A stretch of DNA of 64,000 nt from Pomphorhynchus laevis (GCA_012934845.2 WNNJ02002401.1:246759-310758), one strand, 5' to 3'; shown: positions 1 through 11,539, numbered from the stretch's first letter. Made by a program: numbers and translations. The notes: a model not told the origin generated them from the letters alone.

Positions 1-264
1 TCATAAAGATAAGCAAGTGTAAGTAGGATGGTAAGTGATCAAATAGAAAACAAAAGATAACGACACGCAAACGAAATTCAACATAAAGGTTAATAGATGA
101 CCAGGATAGGACGGAAAGATAAAGGGGTATGATCGTAGCGACAAAGACGTACGAGGACACGAGCAGCAGTGTATATGATACGTTGGAAAGGTAAAAACGC
201 AGAATTGGAAGATTTGGCAAATATGCTATGGCAATAATCGATTCTGGGAATCAAGAGAGACGAT
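1..264 (-). mobile_element. Family A (L2-like LINE), 3' piece of a split copy
   Basis: Read on the minus strand this encodes the region after the RT palm: a degenerate LLIPRIDYCHSIFAKS stretch, then an ARVL-R-RYDHT block. It lines up with LLFPKINYCLSIFANS and VRVLLRIRRFDHT of the plus-strand copy at 9.8-9.95 kb. It continues exactly where the segment starting at 3901 stops, so the two are halves of one element split by family B. The true 3' end lies outside the window. Not functional. Confidence 0.75.
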
Positions 265-279
265 ATTTATTTATTTATT

Positions 280-440
280 AGTATTACAATTTATAGCCAA
301 ATGACTGTTTCAACTGATTACATAGGAAAAATATGAAAAAAAGAAAAGAAAAAATAAGTATCATTAGTATTACAAGTTATAACCAAATGGCTGTTTCAAC
401 TGATCACATAGGAAAAATATAAAAAAAGAAAAGAAAAAAG
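280..440 (-). repeat. 86-bp tandem duplication in family B 3' UTR
   Basis: The stretch beginning TAGTATTACAATTTATAGCC at about 280 recurs at 366 as TAGTATTACAAGTTATAACC, including the following purine-rich AAAAGAAAAG tract. The two copies of the terminal UTR lie head to tail before the final tail of the element. Confidence 0.75.
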
Positions 441-854
441 TAAATAGCGGTTACATAATATTGTACACATCCGGAATGCCATGAACGTTAATCCACTGAC
501 ACAGTTGAACTTTAAATTGAAAGAAGTTCTTGGTACATGCTATTTCTCCTGGCAACGTGTTCCAGGCGTTTAATGCTCGATGTGAGAGCCTAGCCAAACT
601 TACTACTTTACCGTGAGGAAACTTAAATAGTTTCAATGGGTGGCAAGTAAATAGCGGTTACATAATATTGTACACATCCGGTATGCCATGATCGTTAATC
701 CACTGACGCAATTGAACTTTAAATTGAGAGAAGTCCTTGGTACATGCTATTTCTCCTGGCAACGTGTCTCAGGCGTTTAATGCTCGATGTGAGAGCCTAG
801 TCAAACTCACTACTTTACTGTGGGGAAACTTAAATAGTTTCAATGATTGGTCAC
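441..854 (-). repeat. 207-bp tandem duplication of the family B C-terminal end
   Basis: TAAATAGCGGTTACATAATA occurs at 441 and again at 648. The next roughly 200 bp are nearly identical and encode the same C-terminus (LSHRALNA, then LPGEIACTK, ending in IPDVYNIM and a stop). The copy at 648 is continuous with the rest of the element. The copy at 441 is the extra one and keeps the cleaner frame. Confidence 0.85.
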
Positions 855-1194
855 GACGCGTCTGAGAACAAACTTTAACATAGCACGAGGGAAACCCATC
901 TATCCCATTAACCATTCGCCATAATGCAATAAGATCTAGGTAATATAGCCTCTGACCCAAAGATTGTATCTTTAGAAATTCAAGCCGCTCACGATATGAA
1001 TATGATCCATCCATACACATTCGAGAACCTCTACGAAGGATTGACTCTAGTCTATTGAACTCTCCCTTAGTGTACGGAAAAACTGCTTGCACGCAGTACT
1101 CTATATACGAGCGAACACGAGAGGAGTAAAGTCGTTTGAAAACATATGGATTAATACGATTAAATGCATTTTTGACGCAGTACATAGCTCGCAA
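441..1194 (-). pseudogene. Family B ORF2, thumb and C-terminal region
   Basis: The frame has LESILRRGSRMC, YSYRERLEFLKIQSLGQR and LYYLDLIALWRMVNGIDGF, the familiar post-RT block of CR1/Jockey LINEs (conserved RR, YEERL and short helical repeats). It ends with a K-F-x-V--C-W tail. One stop lies in the primary copy after RALNA; the duplicated copy at 451-636 reads through that point. It belongs to the element at 265-3900. Confidence 0.75.
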
Positions 1195-1249
1195 AGCCTT
1201 GCTATAGGCAAACTCTATATTTTACCGAGATTTCAATGTCCTATGCACC

Positions 1250-2437
1250 ATGACACCTAGATCCCTATACTCCATGACGACATTAAGAATTGAAGTTCCT
1301 AGGAGAAAATTACAGTCACCGCAACGCCTTCCTAATTTCATGTGGCCGCATTTGTCAACATTGATCTTCATAACAGTAGCCTCACCCTATCGGTATATTT
1401 CGTTAAGGTCTTCCTGCAGGGAAATGCCAAGCGGATCAATATCATCTACAGACCATAGTTTGAGGTATCAGCAAAAGCAAGACAGGGACTCTGAATCGCA
1501 GCAACAAATCGTTTAGGAACACAATAAACATCAGAGGTCCTAGTATGGTACCCTACGAGACACCACTGTAAACGCGTCTGGGGGTGGAAAGATCGTGCCA
1601 ACCCTAACTCTAAAGAATCGATTACGTAGGAAATCTTGAACCCACTTACACAACATTACAGGAATGCCGTAGTTGAATAGTAATGCTACAAAGCTCTATG
1701 CGGCACCCGATCGAATGCTCTTAAAAAGTCAATGAATACCACATTGATTGATTGGTCGCGACTGACCGCCTCAGCCCACATTTTGCGTGAAGTCAATAAG
1801 TTAAGCAAGAACGATCAGAGAGGAAACCGTGTTGAGAAGATGACATTATTCCGAGTTCCCTCAAGTGATGCGTGATCCTGGTGGCGATCAACTTTTCAAG
1901 CACTTTGCATAGAGAACTAGTCAGGCTGATTGGTCTATAGTCAGTACAAGCCGTTGCAATGGTTTTCTTTGGGATCGGAACTACGATGGCAGTTTTCCAG
2001 ACATCAGGAACACATCCACTGGTCAAACTGTTCTCAAAAATAGCAAGAAGCGAAGGAGCCAAATATCTAGATAAATTCTTCAATTAAAACTGAAATATGT
2101 CATCAGGGCCGGTAGAGCTAAATGGGTCAAGCTGATCAAGCTGACTTACAATCTCACTACTCGTTATTGGAAGAAAACGCGAAAATTGCCCTAATGCTAC
2201 ACCATGCGAAGTGATAGAAGCTCTAGGTGAACTATTTGTCGGTAGCGAAAAAGACGTAGCAAGGCATTCCACAATACCCCTCTGAGAAGTTATCACACAT
2301 CCCTCCGCGTTAACGACATACTTGATTTCTGTGTTGAGGGTTCTGTACCGACGAACATAAGCCCAGAATAGTTTTGGATTTCGTGTTACATTATTAGCGA
2401 TAGACGATTCGAATGTATATCGTTTTGTTGATTTCAC
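1250..2437 (-). pseudogene. Family B reverse transcriptase, broken
   Basis: The first RT blocks are clear in 1793-2083: PDVWKTAIVVPIPKK, then DYRPISLTSSLCKVLEKLI and SSQHGFLSDRSCLT. The stretch at 2084-2437 is the linker ahead of RT (LFWAYVRRYRT, then a GPDD motif). Further on, separate frames give FLRNRFFRVRVG, a remnant of the catalytic-box region near LWSVDDIDPLG, and INVDKCGHMKLG. Multiple stops and frame changes; no intact FADD/YADD box. Confidence 0.75.
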
Positions 2438-3351
2438 TCTAGTACAAAGATTTTGAACATATTTATATCTGGCAGAGAAACTAGAATCAGAACGCTGAAG
2501 CTTTTATAAACAATTTCGTGAACTTTTTGTTGTCTGACGTCGGAATCTATCCATGCAGGTGACTTAGCAGCATAAGAGGATTCGCGCATAGGGGCAAGAA
2601 TATCAGATAATTTATGTAGGTAATCAGTGATCATATTCAATGATAGCTTGTCCGTGTTCATGAAAGTACACGGGAATTGGTTGTAAACTCTCAAAACATC
2701 TTCTCTTCTCACTTTCGACCAATGACGTTTGGAAGTTTTTGAGCTAGGTGGACAGAATCTGGAATAAGGGACAGCCGTCAATGAGAGCAAGCAGTGGTCA
2801 CTACTTCCTAAAGGAGGGAGATGATCAACTTTGATTATGTCTCCTACATATCTGGAAAACACCAGATCAAGTACCGAATCCGACAGGAACTCAGATATTT
2901 CCCTTTCCGTGGAACTACCATCATAAAAGACAGTCTGACCATCTAGATCGTGGAAGATTAAAATCACTCGAAAGAATAAAGTGAGGGGAGGAACATACCG
3001 ATTGTAAAATAAGTTTTAGTTGATCAGTGTATTCAATTACTGACGGAGATCGATACACGACGCAGAAATTTATACTGGTAGCTGAGTGATCGATACGGAA
3101 GCAAAAAGTCTCAAACGACCAAAAAGGGTCACAAACAATCAACACATCAGATACAAGGAAATTTTCTCTGACATATGCGGCGACACTGCCACCTCGCCTA
3201 CCTGATATCCTGTCGTTTCGTAAAGGCGAAATCCAGGAATGTTCAAAGTGGTATCGACAATATATTGATGCAACCAGGATTCAGCAACGCAGAAAATGTC
3301 ATACGAATGAGAAAGCATGTAATACTTCAACTCCACTATTTGAGCAGGCAA
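2434..3351 (-). pseudogene. Family B APE-type endonuclease, broken
   Basis: Three overlapping frames give endonuclease blocks in the right order: YDIFCVAESWLH near 3290, INFCVVYRSPS and ILSSDFNLP at about 3000-3070, and LDLVFSRYVGD followed by LPPLGSSDHCLL at about 2790-2880. The SDH histidine box and the aspartate/asparagine box (SDFN where GDFN is usual) are visible. At least two frameshifts separate the pieces. Confidence 0.75.
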
Positions 3352-3393
3352 ACTACGAAGAGTAGAATACCCAATCGATAAATAGCGTGTGGG

Positions 3394-3900
3394 TTATGGT
3401 AAGGGATTACTAGAAACGGTGAATAATTTGTTGAAGTAAACTAAATGTCCCAGATCAAAATTGAAACTAACGCTACCCAAGAGTTGCGATAAATGACTGT
3501 TGAAACTACCTTTTCCAGACAAACTAGCAAGATTTGAACTGAATACTGCTAAGTGACGCTGTTGATCGTTATGGGATTCCAACGAACTACTAAGCGCCTT
3601 TTGACAACCTAAAAATTTCGTATGCATAAGTTCGTTTCACCTTCAGATAGCCGGTTTCGTAATTTTGTTTTTGCTCCTTTCAACTTTAAACGATCTTCGA
3701 GATTCATATCCATAAGAATACGATGTGGATAATCTTTAAGTCGAAAACCACGTTTGAGCAAAAGGTCTGCATGTTTTGCGGAAGATAATACAACTTTTAA
3801 CAATCTTGGTTTCTCTACCACCTTTTGCCCAAGTCGAAACAACTTTGTAACCTTCAGAGTAGAAGCTAGCTTCTCATCTCCTTCTAAGAGTAAATGACAG
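3394..3900 (-). pseudogene. Family B ORF1 remnant
   Basis: The frame at 3609-3900 contains KLFRLGQK, KPRLLKVVLSS, a basic stretch and LRNRLSEGETNLCIRNF. This is the short basic ORF1 module often found ahead of CR1-like endonucleases. The degenerate copy at about 12.0-12.3 kb has VPKLFRLGTK and KPKLFKVTLSS. The longer frame reaching 4019 is chimeric: its first codons come from family A, not family B. Confidence 0.65.
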
Positions 3901-6345
3901 AATAAGAACGAGACAAGTGTAGAAGTAGATAAGCCTACGAATGCGATGGATATAACGAATAAGAAAAAAGAGCTAACTTTGTCGTAAACAAAAGGTTTGA
4001 GGGAAAGGAAATTGTCCAAGTGAAAACTTAAGAAAATCAGATTATCAACGAATGGGATAATGATCGAATTAACAGATATTTGTAGTTATATCGAGGTGGT
4101 GAGGGATGATCCACATGATTTTAGACTTTTGAGAATTAACAACTAGACGAAGTTAGGAATGACGGTTGGAGATAGACTTAAGAAAATTTGTGGCAATAGC
4201 GAGATCGTGGATCCAGAGATAACGCGTGAGAGTAGAGGAGGATATCATCCGCATACCGCATTAGATGACCTAAAACGGAGCCTGGTAAAGCGTTTGAAGA
4301 GATAAAATGTGAACCAGGCTACAGTGGGGACGGAGAAACCATAGTCGTGCCGAAGTGGAGATAGTAGAATAGAATGATCAACAATATCAAAATCAGAAAA
4401 CAGGTCAAGAGAGATTTCGATACTACATAGTTTTATATCGCGGGCTTGAAGTATATCACTGAAAACGTTTTGACAAACGAGTTCAGTAGTGATTATAACG
4501 AAATGTAGATTGAAAAGGAGGGTATAAATTTGTGAAACAATGTATATATTAACTTGATATAACACAATACGCTTAAGTTTAGATATGGTCGGAAGAAGAG
4601 AAATCGGGAGGTATAAAGAAAAAGCAGAGAATCCAAAGACGATTTCTTTAGAAAAGGGCGTACAATGGCAGCTTTTCAGTTCTCTGGAAAATGCAGCTAC
4701 ATGTGGGACGTTGAAAAGGATGGAAAGTAATAGAATTATAATGAAAGGAATAAATTTAAGTACAAAAGTTGAGATAGAGTCTGCAGACGAAGAGTTGGCA
4801 TAGAGGAGAACTTTAGAGACTTCGCTAGAAAAAAACATGAATAGTATGAAGAAATTTGTATGATGAGCAAGATGGGGTTTGATATTTTACAAATATCAAA
4901 ATGATTAGCACAATGAAGTTTGATAGCGGAGATGACCGTAGTAATATTAGCCAGAAAATAAGAGAAGGACTCGTGAGGATCGATGGAATGAACATTTGGA
5001 GAGCGTGCAATCAGAGAATTAAAGGTTCTCCAAGTATACTTTTGATAAAACGATGACGTGATCTCATTTTGCTAGAAAAGTTAAAATTTATCATGTAAAG
5101 AAGAGTGAAGAGAGCGGCACAGATTTAATTAATGCGCATAATGACTAGGGCTAGGAGTGTGACCAGGTTAACGAATACGAAGAAATACTCTAAAAGAATG
5201 ACATAGAATGTGCTTATAAATTTTACAGTCAGAGTCGAATCAAAGTGCATAGGAGGAGCGTTTAGGAATTCGGGACTGGTGAGGTAAAATAGAATCGAGG
5301 ATAGTAGAAAGCACATGGTTGAAAAGTGTGAATAGACAATCAGCTGCGAAAAAGTTACATAATGCGGCAAAAGAGACGAGTCAAGGATAGCGGAGTGCAG
5401 GAGAAGTCGCCATGGTCGACATAAAGTTGGAGAGATGAGAAAAGGAGTGCACGGGAGTATAATTCATAGTGATAAAAAATGATCGGAAAACCCAGGATCT
5501 GAGATTGTAGAGGAAGTGTATGCAATGAGACTGTTGGGAAAAGCGATAATATCAAGAGAGCTATCAACAAGTGGGAAGGTTGCTTAGTAAATGGAGGCTA
5601 AAGTCGGTCAGAAGACTTACAAGTTTTACGGAATCAGAAGTAGAAGGGCGACCTAGACGAATGATGAAATAACCAACACAATTAAAGATAAAGAAGAATA
5701 TTAACGGTTTGATAGTAGATAGGCGAGTACATTGACAAATAGGCAAAACGGTGTAGATAAAACTGGACGATAGATGATTGCAAAGTGAAAAGGGAAAAGA
5801 AATGACTATTTACATAGGAGCAATTCAAATGTAGTACAAGGTAAGGTATTCAATAGCAAGGTCGTCAGGATGATTATGCGAGGATTCAGTGAAGCATAAA
5901 AGATCAAGTGATTGTTGCGCAAATAGATCGGTTAGCAAGTCAGTTTTGTGAAGACTGGAAAGTCAGTTTTGTGAAAAAAAAGTCAGTTATTGTATGAGAT
6001 AGACAACAAAAGCATTTTATATCATTCTTGGTTAGATAAAATTTGGAGGGAACATAGTCGTCAGCGGATTTTTTAACGTAGTTGGACTACACAAAAATTT
6101 TTATTAACATTTTTGATGACAATAGATGACTACGCTTCGACGCTTTTTAAGAGGAGCTGTGAAAACTTGAGCAATTTCTGAGCCTGAGCGATCGGGGGAA
6201 ATCCGACCGACAGAGGATGATGGCATGAGTTTAAACCGTTGAGATAGGATAGTAGTGGCTTGGGTACGATTTCTAAGAGCAGCCATTAAAAGTGGGGACT
6301 ATAAGAATCGGGAGTCGAAACGAATTTATTATGACGATACACAGA
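3901..6345 (-). mobile_element. Family A (L2-like LINE), 5' piece of the split copy
   Basis: Minus strand from about 6345 down to 3901: the ORF1 end at 6104-6286 (TTILSQRFKLMPSSS, like SVLSQRFN of the 7.2 kb copy), endonuclease traces at 5564-5746 (a decayed GDFNIRL region and TSDSVKLVSLL), RT at 4245-4838, then DNFLSLKPFVYDKV just before the junction. Heavily mutated. The upstream limit is uncertain. Confidence 0.7.
4245..4838 (-). pseudogene. Family A reverse transcriptase fragment
   Basis: The frame contains FDIVDHSILLSPLRHDYGF and TVAWFTFYL. This is the RT catalytic-aspartate block (FD-VDH-ILL-L) and the following helix, matching FDIIDHFVLLSRLRYDYGF at 9.2 kb. The upstream half of the frame corresponds to RT blocks 0-2 but is corrupted. 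The YADD box is not recognisable in this copy. Confidence 0.7.
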
Positions 6346-6382
6346 AAGTGGAGAGACATCACGAAAATGATGAAAATTATCA

Positions 6383-6457
6383 ATCCAGTTCCAGATCAAT
6401 CCAGTTCCAGATCAATCCAGTTCCAGATCAATCCAGTTCCAGATCAATCCAGTCCCG
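6383..6457. repeat. 16-bp tandem repeat, 4.6 copies
   Basis: ATCCAGTTCCAGATCA is repeated exactly at 6383, 6399, 6415 and 6431, and breaks off after 6447. It lies between two head-to-head family A copies. In plus-strand frame it reads NPVPDQS-type repeats. The family A variant at 33.1 kb starts its ORF1 with SQIPVPDQASS, so the array may come from an ORF1 5' end; that link is inference. Confidence 0.9.
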
Positions 6458-6598
6458 CTCACTTCACTCGCGGAATTTTTAGAGTTTACCCCTATAATTA
6501 TTAAAACAAATTACTGAGCCGACTACAGTTCCGCTCGCTGAAAAACCTATCATTTCAATCAGTAACAAATTTAACAGTTTAAACATACAAGGACGTTG

Positions 6599-7213
6599 AT
6601 GGGAGGAAGTAAGAAGACATCTACGACCGACACAAACTGTGCTCAGCTACAAGTATAGTGTTCGACACACGACTGCAGCGTCTGGACTACAATCGCATGC
6701 GACAACAGTAAGTCTAAAGAAGACTTCCTATGTGGCTTTTGTGCCAACAAACTTATAAGCGACATCTCCCATAACAACATATCAACCTTCAACGTGTCAA
6801 CTCAAACCACCCCAGCCGTTTCTGATGTTCTTTGTCAACCCACTGATCCTGTCACCACATGCACTTATAATCCCATGTCTTCACTTCCCGACACCCCCGT
6901 CATTCCCTTCTGTCTCGTCCTCCTTTACGGAAACGCTCTCCTTCTCGCGATCGTTGCGTCATCGTCACTAATATCACTCCTTCCACCTCTTTATCTCCAC
7001 AAGCACGTCTCAACCACGATGTTTCCACATTCAGATCCAGCATATCGTCTATTATTCCTGCGGATAAACCATCCTTTTTCAACAACATTTCTCCTGTCGC
7101 ATTCATCTACCTAATCAAATCTTATCAATCTAATTCTTCCCAGTCCCCTCACATTAAAATTGTTTTGAAGCATCGCTCTAACGCGTCCTCTGTCCTCTCC
7201 CAACGATTCAACT
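6599..7213 (+). pseudogene. Family A ORF1 with zinc-finger-like motif, broken
   Basis: ATG at 6599 opens a frame (MGGSKKTSTTDTNC) with one in-frame TAG, then C-x4-C-x2-W followed by F-L-C-G-F-C. That spacing resembles the PHD-like fingers reported in some CR1/L2 ORF1 proteins. A Thr/Ser/Pro-rich stretch follows to a stop near 7114. A shifted frame carries on with KIVLKHRSNASSVLSQRFNS to 7213. The finger assignment is by spacing alone. Confidence 0.55.
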
Positions 7214-7429
7214 CATGACCTCTTCAGCTACTCGCATTTTCTCCGATCGCACCCCCTCCGAAATCTCTCAACTCTCATCTACACGATCGAAAAACGCCGT
7301 CGCGAGAAAAACGGCGAAACATCGCTCTCCATCCGAAAAATCGACGGAAATTTTCGAGTTGTCCCCCTCCTCAAAAATTCGATGGCGCTCCAACTCCCTT
7401 ATGTGTCTTTTCCACTAGCCCCTATCACC

Positions 7430-8500
7430 ACCACACACGGTTTCCTCCTCGGCCTCCTCAACACAAGATCTATACTCAATAAACCCGATCTCATCCTCAA
7501 CCTATTCACCTAGCAATCCATCGATCTCTTCTGCCTCACCGAATCCCAGCACTCCGATTCTGGCGACCTCTCCATCCGCCGATTGCTCTCTTCCGGTTGA
7601 TCACTAGTCGAATCCTCTCGCCACTCAGCATATCGCCTCCAAACTTTTCTAATCATGGCGGCATTGTCGCATCGCCCGTCACCCCGCATCTATTCGCAAA
7701 ATTACTTCCCCTTTTAGTCCTTGCTCTTTTAAACTGCTCACTTGTCGTTCTTCCTACACGAACACTGTAGATCTCGCCATTGTATACCGTCCTGGTTCAT
7801 CAGCTACTACCTCCTCATTTTTTACCGCACTCGCTGATCTTCTGTCCCACTGTTATTTGTTCTCCATCCCTTAAATCGTTCTTGGAGACTTCAACATCCA
7901 CCTCAACCGCCCCTCTACCACCGAGTCCATGCAGTTCATCAACATTCTATCCAACTATAACTTCAAACCCAACACCACTGCCCCGACACATATACTTGGC
8001 GTGGCACTCGAAATCATCGCTGTCCCCGACCATTTTGCTACCTACAACTCACTTTCCATCTCTGATCCTGGTCAAACCGATCACTTTCACGTCACCCTTG
8101 ATCTCACTCACAACCACGCCTATACTCAGACACCTACAATCCTACGTCGCCCTTGGAGAAATCTTGACCTATCCCTTCTCCGCTCTGCCTTACTCAAATC
8201 TTCTCTATCCTATCCCGCAATAACATATTCCTCTCCTCACGATCTCGCCTTTCTTTTCGATTCTGAACTCACATCCACTCTCGATATTCTCTTGATATTC
8301 AAGCCTCACCCTCACCGTCGCTTGCACCGTGCCCCATGGCTTGACATCCAATGCCTACTCTCAAAGTGTCGAATCCGCCATGCTTTTCGAGACTATCACC
8401 GCTCTCTCGGATGTGATTTCCGCTCGATCACTCCGTCTTTCTGTGATTCCTATCTTGCTCTTCGCCGGTCTAATCTCAACCTACCAAGTACCAAATGACA
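7430..8500 (+). pseudogene. Family A APE-type endonuclease, broken
   Basis: Pieces in order: TRSILNKPDLILNLF, SIDLFCLTES, an LAIVYRPGSSAT piece (shifted frame near 7780), VLGDFNIHLNRPS, the frame 7929-8498 with HILGVALEIIAVPDHF, then TDHFHVTLDL in place of the usual SDH box. A post-endonuclease region follows (LTSTLDILLIFKPH, RAPWLDIQCLLSK). The frame is lost several times between 7500 and 7930. Confidence 0.8.
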
Positions 8501-8645
8501 CTCCTTCTGACAGCATAAAATCATCACTTCATTAAACTCTAAGACTCTCTGGCATAATTTTAACTCAATCCATGCTCAATTCTCTTCGCCTTGCAATATC
8601 AATCTCCCTGATTATTCGTCATTTCTTTAGACCAAAGTATCCACG

Positions 8646-10245
8646 TTGATCTCTCACACCCCGGTATCCATCCTATCCCACTCCGCCCCGACTAGCCTCA
8701 TCCATCCGGAACTCTTTTATCTTATCCATGTCTCACCTACCGAAGTATCATCTGTCATAATTTCCTTGCCCAACAAAACCTCACCTGCCAATCCCCTGTC
8801 TACTCACATACTAAAATCCATATGCTCATCGATATCCCCTTTTCTCACAACCTTGTTTAACTCGTCCATTTGCAGTCGTATCTTCCCTTCACACTAGAAT
8901 TCCGCAATCGTTCGTTCCCTCCTTAAGAAACAATCGCTCGACTCCCCCTTCCTTATAGCTATCGCACCATTTCACTCCTCCCTACTCTTTCTAAGCTCTT
9001 AGAACGCTTCATTTTAATACAAATCAACGCTTATATCAACTCATCCAATCTGTACCCTCCTTTCCAATACGCTTTTCGCTCTAATCACTGCACAGAAATC
9101 GCATGCATGAAAGTTTATAACGACTTACTCATTTCTCGAGATAAGGCTCTATTTAGTATTCTCATCTCTCCCGACCTCTCATCCGCCTTCGATATTATCG
9201 ACCACTTTGTCCTCCTTTCTCGCCTTCGTTATGATTACGGTTTTTCTTTCTCCTCCGTAGCATGGTTTGCCTCATATCTATCCGACCGTTCCTTTCGCGT
9301 CTGTTTGAATTCATCATCCTACCTTCTCATCCCTATTTTTTGCGGTGTCCCACAAGGTTCAGACCTAGGTCCCCTCCTTTTCTCTCTTCAGCTAGGCGAT
9401 CTCTCTCTATTTATCAATCCTTACTCCTTTAACTTCATGCAATACGCCGATGACATTATCATCTATGCTAATGCACCCGCGCATTGCATACACGATATCG
9501 GCATTTCTACCTAGAACTGTCTTTCTTCTATCTACAAACGTCTCTCCAATCTTCATCTCGTTCTAAATCCTGACAAGTCTAAAATGATGTGGATCCTCCC
9601 CCGTAAACCAAACATATCTCCTCCCAGTGTATCTTTTGCCTCATCGATAATCACCATAGTACACAATTTCACTTTCCCAGGCTTCCATTTCGATGATTAC
9701 CTTTCCCTTAAACCCTTCGTATGCAACAAGGTCCGCTCGTCTAGCTTAATTCTCCGTGACATCCGCCGTATCCGCCCCCTTATCGACTTCCGTGCTTGTA
9801 TGCATCTTCCTTCATCACTTCTCTTTCCTAAAATCAATTACTGCCTCAGCATTTTCGCAAATTCTACAAAATCCATCATCCTACCCCTACAACGCATCAT
9901 AGACTCCGCCGTTCGAGTGCTCCTACGTATCCGTCGCTTTGATCACACATTCACATATTTTGCCCAACTTGCCTTGCCTACCATTTACATCCAAATACAA
10001 CTCTGCTTTCTCGTAACTTTTCGTCTCATAGCTGTCGGATGTCCATCGTTCATCCACATCCCTTTCTTAGACGACACTCGTCTCACCTATCTCTATCACT
10101 GCGTTCCCGTAATTCCCTCTTACTCTACATTTCCAATTATTCTAACAACTACGGTCTCCGATCATTCTTTGTCGCCGCCCCACTCGCATTGAATCATCTC
10201 TCACTTAACGTCCTCCGCTCTCGCTCCTTTATTGCATTCAAATAA
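8646..10245 (+). pseudogene. Family A reverse transcriptase and C-terminal domain
   Basis: RT blocks: SSVIISLPNKTSPANPLSTH, FQYAFRSNHCTE, SPDLSSAFDIIDHFVLL, IFCGVPQGSDLGPLLFSLQ, FMQYADDIIIYA (catalytic box 9443-9454) and LNPDKSKMMWI. After it come LKPFVCNKVRSSSLILRDIRR and RVLLRIRRFDHT. A stop breaks the frame after about 9512. The genuine C-terminus (NYSNNYGLRSFFVAAPLALN) lies in a different frame at 10039-10245. Confidence 0.85.
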
Positions 10246-10355
10246 CGCCTCCGTACCCACCTCCTCGAAACATGATTAAGATTTTTGTTTGTTGTGGTCA
10301 TGTAATCGTGCGCTGGTACGCATTTGCATCGTTAAAATAAATCTTTTTTATAAAA

Positions 10356-10744
10356 TATATTAAATCAAAATAAAAAAAATAGATATAAATCTAAAAATAA
10401 TATAAAAATAAATATTAAAAATCGAAATATACAATAAATATAAATTAAACAAAACGAGCATAAAAATTTTAATTTATAAATGGATTGTTAACTTATTGAT
10501 TTATTAGTTATATAATTAATGGAATGCTTTTTGTATTGTTAGTTCTACATAGAACGTTATTTTCCACTGAAATAACTTTATTCCTATTCAATGCTATTTT
10601 ATTTTTAATTTTTGTTTACATAATATATTATATATATAATATATTATATAATATAATATATTATATTATATATTATAATTTAATATATTATAATATATTA
10701 AATATAATATATATTTAAAATATACAATAATATACACAAGAGAT
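10356..10744. other. AT-rich spacer with TA-rich palindromic tract
   Basis: No gene seen. Positions 10617-10735 are an almost pure TA/TAA tract able to fold on itself. It lies between the 3' end of a family A copy and a family B remnant. Confidence 0.7.
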
Positions 10745-11515
10745 ATCATACAACAATAACAATATTTGGCCAAAATCTGCAATCAAATAAAAAACTGATT
10801 TTGTTACTCTCGAAATTGGTTGTGACTCAGTGAATTATGAAATATGGACAATTGTGAATGTGCCTGAGTCTTCGCGAAGTAAAATTAAAACGGCGCCGTT
10901 TTTGTGGTTTTTGCACGGCTGCTAAATTAGCATTAATATTAAACGTCAACTCAAAGCATCTATATTGCGCCTTAGTCCGCCCGCACGTGGAATACTGCAT
11001 CACAACAACTTTATCATCCACCAAAGCTGAAATGACGAAAATTGAGTCTATCCTGCGTAGAGAAAGCAAACTTTGTATTGGTTCACATTATTCTTACACT
11101 GAGAGTCTAGCTTGTTTGAAACTGTCTTCAACGGCTCAAAGGCTACTATATTTAGACCTCGCAGCGATGTGGCTCTTGGTTCATGAAACTGATGGTTTCC
11201 AATCATATTGTATACAATTACGCAATTTAAGTAACAGAGGTCACTTTCTCGCGCTGTTTAAATTCGCCTTCGGTGAAGTCAGGAGTGTGAGTAGGCTTTC
11301 AACCGCTCATTGAATATTTAGAATTTGTTACCCGAAGACCTTGCCAGTGCTGCTAGCTATCGCCACTTCAAAAAGCTGCTGTTGAAGTAGATTGTCAATT
11401 CCGGTTTGTATGCGTGGATCTATTTTGATATTTAATGTTTTGAAAACAAAATTTGTGAACAGTTGAAACAGCCATTTGCGGCTAGTAACTTGTAACCTAT
11501 AATAAAGGATCAGCA
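10745..11515 (+). mobile_element. Family B-like LINE, 5'-truncated 3' end
   Basis: The frame 10858-11313 encodes LYCALVRPHVEYC, KIESILRRESKLC, YSYTESLACLKLSSTAQRL and LLYLDLAAMWLLVHETDGF, parallel to the 769-1194 region of the first family B copy. Its end is missing after LSTAH. The 3' UTR has CAGTTGAAACAGCCATTTG and ends in TAATAAAGG near 11510, like the first copy's UTR. The upstream limit is approximate. Confidence 0.75.
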
Positions 11516-11539
11516 AAACCGTGCATCTATATCGAAAAA

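Larger units (their letters stand above)
265..3900 (-). mobile_element. Family B CR1/Jockey-like LINE, near full length, nested
   Basis: Minus-strand order is ORF1 (3394-3900), APE-type endonuclease (2434-3351), RT (about 1250-2437) and C-terminal region (441-1194). All are broken by stops and frameshifts. The 3' end is an AT-rich tail of TAAA/TAATA type at 265-285. Both flanks are family A and match up across the gap, so this is an insertion into an older family A copy. I see no clear target-site duplication. Relatives lie at 10.7-13.8 kb and 36.9-38.3 kb. Clade assignment (CR1 versus Jockey) is by RT and ORF1 style only. Confidence 0.8.
6500..10355 (+). mobile_element. Family A (L2-like LINE), near full-length plus copy
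   Basis: Complete gene order: ORF1 (from ATG 6599), APE endonuclease, RT with YADD at 9443-9454, C-terminal region, 3' UTR with a terminal stem-loop (about 10306-10320) and the tail TTAAAATAAATC plus T-run. Several stops and frameshifts make it inactive, but it is the most readable family A copy and serves as reference for the others. L2-like assignment rests on the FD-IDH-ILL-L and LRSFFVAAP-type C-terminal blocks. The 5' boundary is approximate. Confidence 0.8.

Noticed and set aside
1250-1516. Plus-strand frames opposite the LINE coding regions (for example 1250-1516, 15641-15841, 30327-30509, 49708-49956)
   Set aside because: They are antisense shadows of LINE coding sequence or fragments with no motif; the minus-strand reading explains the first three, and the last is only repeat sequence.
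3609-4019. A single 136-codon protein joining DNFLSLKPF and KLFRLGQK parts
   Set aside because: The frame crosses the junction of family A and family B; it is a chance read-through, not a fusion gene.
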